Assembly: GCA_937975745.1 (NCBI GenBank)
Contig: CALJUK010000672.1
Span: forward strand, 1 to 6,146
DNA from: an uncultured Planctomycetaceae bacterium
GTDB lineage: Bacteria; Planctomycetota; Planctomycetia; Planctomycetales; Planctomycetaceae
DNA length: 6,146 bases
Direction: 5' to 3'
Shown here: in pieces, positions 3,900 through 6,146 of the stretch
Position numbering within the stretch: the stretch's first letter is position 1
Layout: every line of letters begins with the position of its first letter
Translations under genes and position numbers: made by a program
Notes under the pieces: model-generated
What the model saw: the letters and a program-made list of their open reading frames with translations, nothing else
Told to the model about the DNA's origin: nothing
Database searches by the model: none

Positions 3900-5594
3900 A
3901 TGGGACTAACCAGCGCTCTGGCGATGGCTGGGAATGCGTTGGAGGTGTTTAGCAACGGCATCCAGGTTGCCGGCCAGAACATCTCCAATAGCACCACGCC
4001 TGGGTACGTCCGCGAAAAGCTGATTCTGCAGACTGCCGGAACGGCGGTACAAAACGGCCTTGTCTTAGGAAGCGGCGTCGCGGCCACGTCGGTTGTTCAG
4101 CAGATCGACAAGTTCCTCGAAACCCGGATCTACTCCGCGAACGCAGATGCTGCGGGTGCGGTGGCCCGGCAGGCAGCCTATCAAGATATTGAAGTTCAGA
4201 TGGGAGCCCTGGGCGAGGGTGACATCGCCTCGGGAATCAGCCGTTTCCTGGCCAGTCTCAGTACGGTTGCCGACCAGCCGGACTCTGGCCCCAACCGTGG
4301 CTTCGCGATCGAACAGGGGAAACAGCTGGCCTCTCGGATTACCAGGTTGCGACAGCAGATTGATACCAGCCGAAACTTTGCCACACAGCGAGTTTCGGCA
4401 TTGGCTTCGGAAGCCAATCAACTGATCGACACGGTCAACACGTTGAACAAGCGGATCTCGCAGGTGGAGCAGGGGGGATTGCTCGGCAGTGATGCCGGTA
4501 CGCTTCGGTCGCAGCGTTATCAGGCGTTGGACCGGCTGTCAGAAATTGTCTCGATCCAGGTGAACGAGCAGTCCGACGGACAGGTCAGCATTTACGTTGG
4601 AAGCGAGACGCTGCTGGATGCGGGATCGAAACAGCAAATTGAAGTGAATCCGTTGATGGATCGTGGACTGCTGGTGAGCGCGCTGTCGCTCTCCAAAACT
4701 GGGGCCACTCTGCCAGCTGTCTCTGGTGAGATCACCGGAGAGCTCGAAGGCCGCGACGACATTCTGGGAGGATTCGTTGATCAACTCGACCAGCTCACCG
4801 GGCAGTTAATCCAGGGGTTCAACGAGCTGCATACATCGGGCCGCGGGGTCAAAGGTTTTACCGATCTGACTTCGGCTCAGCGTGTGAAGGATTCGTCTGC
4901 CGATCTCAACGCGGCGGGGCTTGACGTGACGCCGCAGCACGGAAGTTTTCTGTTAGCGGTGAAAAACTCGGACACGGGTGTCGAGCAGAGCCAACGCATA
5001 CAAATCGATCTGGATGGGATTGGTGCGGACAGTTCGCTGGAGGATGTCCGAGCGGCGATCGATGCGGCCGACAACGTGAGTGCCAGTATCACAAGTGACG
5101 GCCGCTTGCAGATTCAGGCGGGCAACGGCTACGAGTACTTTGTTTCTGACGATTCCAGCGGCTTTCTGTCAGCGATCGGGTTGAATACGTTCTTTACCGG
5201 CAGCGGCTCGGCAGATATTGCCGTCAACTCGGTCTTGGCGAGCAATAGCAACTATCTGGCGACAGGGCAGGGGGGAGGCCCGTCCGATGGACGGAATGCG
5301 ACACTGCTGGCTCAGTTCGCCGATCAGGCATCGGACGCGCTCGACGGGAAGTCCATTTCCGCCTTCTACAACACGATTGTGGCCTCGACGGCACAGGCCA
5401 GCGCATCGGAACAGGCCGTTGCGGCCGGATTCTCTGCGTTCAAAAACACGCTCGATGGGCAACGTTCGCAGAAGTCGGGTGTCAGCCTGGACGAAGAAGC
5501 GATCTCCATGATGCAGTACCAGCAGGCATATCAGGCTTCGGCGCGGATGATCAGCGTTGTTGATGAACTGTTCACCGTGCTCTTGAATCTGTAA
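3900..5594 (+). CDS. flgK: flagellar hook-associated protein 1, FlgK
   Basis: FlgK forms the first ring of the hook-filament junction and is exported through the flagellar channel with FlgN as chaperone. The product has 564 residues (E. coli 547). The N terminus has the rod/hook signature, SNGIQVAGQNISNSTTPGYV (18-37), followed by QQIDKFLETRIYSAN, which is typical of FlgK. The coiled-coil part of the core domains (about 140-200) and GRDDILGGFVDQLDQLTGQL are also characteristic. A middle domain around residues 350-430 (QRIQIDLDGIG, then SLEDVRAAIDAADNVSASI, then GRLQIQAGNGYEY) resembles the hook IN type motif found in hook-associated proteins. The C-terminal 39 residues, SGVSLDEEAISMMQYQQAYQ onward to VLLNL, are the classic helical zipper needed for polymerisation and FlgN binding. 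There is no cleavable signal peptide, as expected for export by the flagellar type III apparatus. The gene is intact at both ends. Confidence 0.97.
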   Translation: MGLTSALAMAGNALEVFSNGIQVAGQNISNSTTPGYVREKLILQTAGTAVQNGLVLGSGVAATSVVQQIDKFLETRIYSANADAAGAVARQAAYQDIEVQMGALGEGDIASGISRFLASLSTVADQPDSGPNRGFAIEQGKQLASRITRLRQQIDTSRNFATQRVSALASEANQLIDTVNTLNKRISQVEQGGLLGSDAGTLRSQRYQALDRLSEIVSIQVNEQSDGQVSIYVGSETLLDAGSKQQIEVNPLMDRGLLVSALSLSKTGATLPAVSGEITGELEGRDDILGGFVDQLDQLTGQLIQGFNELHTSGRGVKGFTDLTSAQRVKDSSADLNAAGLDVTPQHGSFLLAVKNSDTGVEQSQRIQIDLDGIGADSSLEDVRAAIDAADNVSASITSDGRLQIQAGNGYEYFVSDDSSGFLSAIGLNTFFTGSGSADIAVNSVLASNSNYLATGQGGGPSDGRNATLLAQFADQASDALDGKSISAFYNTIVASTAQASASEQAVAAGFSAFKNTLDGQRSQKSGVSLDEEAISMMQYQQAYQASARMISVVDELFTVLLNL

Positions 5595-5607
5595 TCGACA
5601 AGCGATT
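5593..5607 (+). other. short inverted repeat over the flgK stop codon
   Basis: AATCG (5593-5597) and CGATT (5603-5607) with loop ACAAG begin inside the flgK stop TAA (5592-5594). The stem is short and weak, and of interest mainly because other stops in the window also lie in or beside inverted repeats. Confidence 0.2.
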
Positions 5608-5640
5608 CGAGCCGAACGACTGCGATTTCGTTTGTTTTGT

Positions 5641-5648
5641 AGGGTAAG
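5641..5648 (+). promoter_or_regulatory. ribosome binding site of flgL
   Basis: AGGGTAAG ends six bases before ATG 5655, with its AGGG core ten bases from the start. It supports the chosen flgL start. The 60-bp gap after flgK otherwise holds only the short inverted repeat at 5593-5607. Confidence 0.5.
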
Positions 5649-5654
5649 AATCCC

Positions 5655-6146
5655 ATGGCCATTGGACCGATTCTGCCGGGACGCGTTCCCACCTCGTTGA
5701 TGTCTTCGCGGCTCGCGAGCCATCTCACCAGCGAAGGGAACTTGCTGACCCGTCTGCAGGAACAAATTCAGACCGGCCAGAAGTATTCACTTCCCAGTCA
5801 GTCGCCACGAGCCGCAATTCAGGCGGTCCTTCTACAACAGGGCCTCGAACGGCAGACGCAATACCAGGCGAGCCTCAGTACGGCGCGAACAAACCTGTCG
5901 CTGACCGAGCAGGCACTCTTGAACGTTTCGGATGACATTAGTCGTGTGAAGTCCATTATTCTGTCCGGTACCGGTTCCAACTCGACTGCTGCCGAGAAGC
6001 GGACGCTCGCGGACGAGGTTGCCACCATTCGTCGAGATTTGGTCAACCAGGCGAACAGCAGTAACGCGGGGCGATATTTGTTTGGCGGTAGCGGGTCGAA
6101 CACGCCACCTTTCGAAATTGGAAACGCCGGAGCCGTCCGCTACACA
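5655..6146 (+). CDS. flgL: flagellar hook-associated protein 3, FlgL (N-terminal part, cut by window edge)
   Basis: FlgL forms the second ring of the hook-filament junction, between FlgK and the flagellin filament. The 164 visible codons are open to the end of the window with no stop. After MAIGPILPGRVPTSLMSSRL the sequence has the flagellin-like N-terminal helix pattern: LLTRLQEQIQTGQKYSLPSQ (35-54), where family members have QI.TG.k...PSd.P, then SPRAAIQAVLLQQGLERQTQ. Further on come RTNLSLTEQALLNVSDDISR and a segment with ANSSNAGRYLFGGSGSNTPPF, matching the N....gryiFgG....PF motif that marks FlgL. The start is set by AGGGTAAG upstream. The N-terminal domain is complete and the outer and C-terminal domains lie beyond the window. 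FlgN is its likely chaperone. Flagellin is the main alternative, but the FGG...PF motif and the position after flgK favour FlgL. Confidence 0.95.
   Translation, partial: MAIGPILPGRVPTSLMSSRLASHLTSEGNLLTRLQEQIQTGQKYSLPSQSPRAAIQAVLLQQGLERQTQYQASLSTARTNLSLTEQALLNVSDDISRVKSIILSGTGSNSTAAEKRTLADEVATIRRDLVNQANSSNAGRYLFGGSGSNTPPFEIGNAGAVRYT

Noticed and set aside
3392..4087. Long minus-strand open frame of 231 codons across flgN and flgK
   Set aside because: It lies opposite two well-supported genes; its protein shows no family motif and it has no ribosome binding site I could recognise.
5169..5765. Minus-strand open frame of 198 codons across the end of flgK and start of flgL
   Set aside because: It is a shadow of conserved coding sequence on the other strand, with no recognisable product.

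Overview
The window is a stretch of a bacterial flagellar gene cluster, all on the + strand, in the order flgA (5' end missing or broken), flgH, flgI, single-domain flgJ, flgN, flgK, flgL (3' end cut by the window edge). No mobile element, CRISPR array, tRNA or rRNA gene was seen. The L-ring and P-ring genes imply a diderm with peptidoglycan. The gene order, the wording of FlgI, a FlgJ without a muramidase domain and a FlgH without a lipobox cysteine suggest a member of the Planctomycetota. This taxonomic call rests on family knowledge, not on a search.

Layout. Bases 1-624 hold flgA, the P-ring chaperone. Coding-like sequence runs upstream of the first usable start (GTG 58) but meets an in-frame TAG at 19-21. 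flgH (621-1304) overlaps flgA by the four bases ATGA. flgI (1398-2534) follows a 93-bp gap with two GC-rich hairpins. The 166-bp flgI-flgJ gap holds the most striking non-coding structure here: a 22-position imperfect inverted repeat (2529-2550 with 2605-2626) that includes the flgI stop codon and encloses a second, perfect 7-bp inverted repeat. flgJ (2701-3021) is followed by a 304-bp gap with no credible gene, where many flagellar clusters carry flgM; it contains a strong bulged hairpin and a nested hairpin. flgN (3326-3856), flgK (3900-5594) and flgL (5655 to the end) follow with gaps of 43 and 60 bp.

How the genes work together. FlgA, FlgI and FlgH build the P and L rings, the bushing for the rod. 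FlgJ helps complete the rod. FlgN is the cytoplasmic chaperone for FlgK and FlgL, which form the junction between hook and filament. The window therefore covers the mid-to-late steps of hook-basal-body completion and is probably one transcription unit, because all genes are codirectional with short gaps. By eye I saw no convincing sigma-28 (GCCGATAA-like) or sigma-54 (GG-N10-GC) promoter.

I found no evidence of a new biological system. The points worth a second look are the interrupted flgA, the nested inverted repeat after flgI, the structured gap lacking flgM, the FlgH lipobox serine, and the recurrence of inverted repeats at gene junctions.
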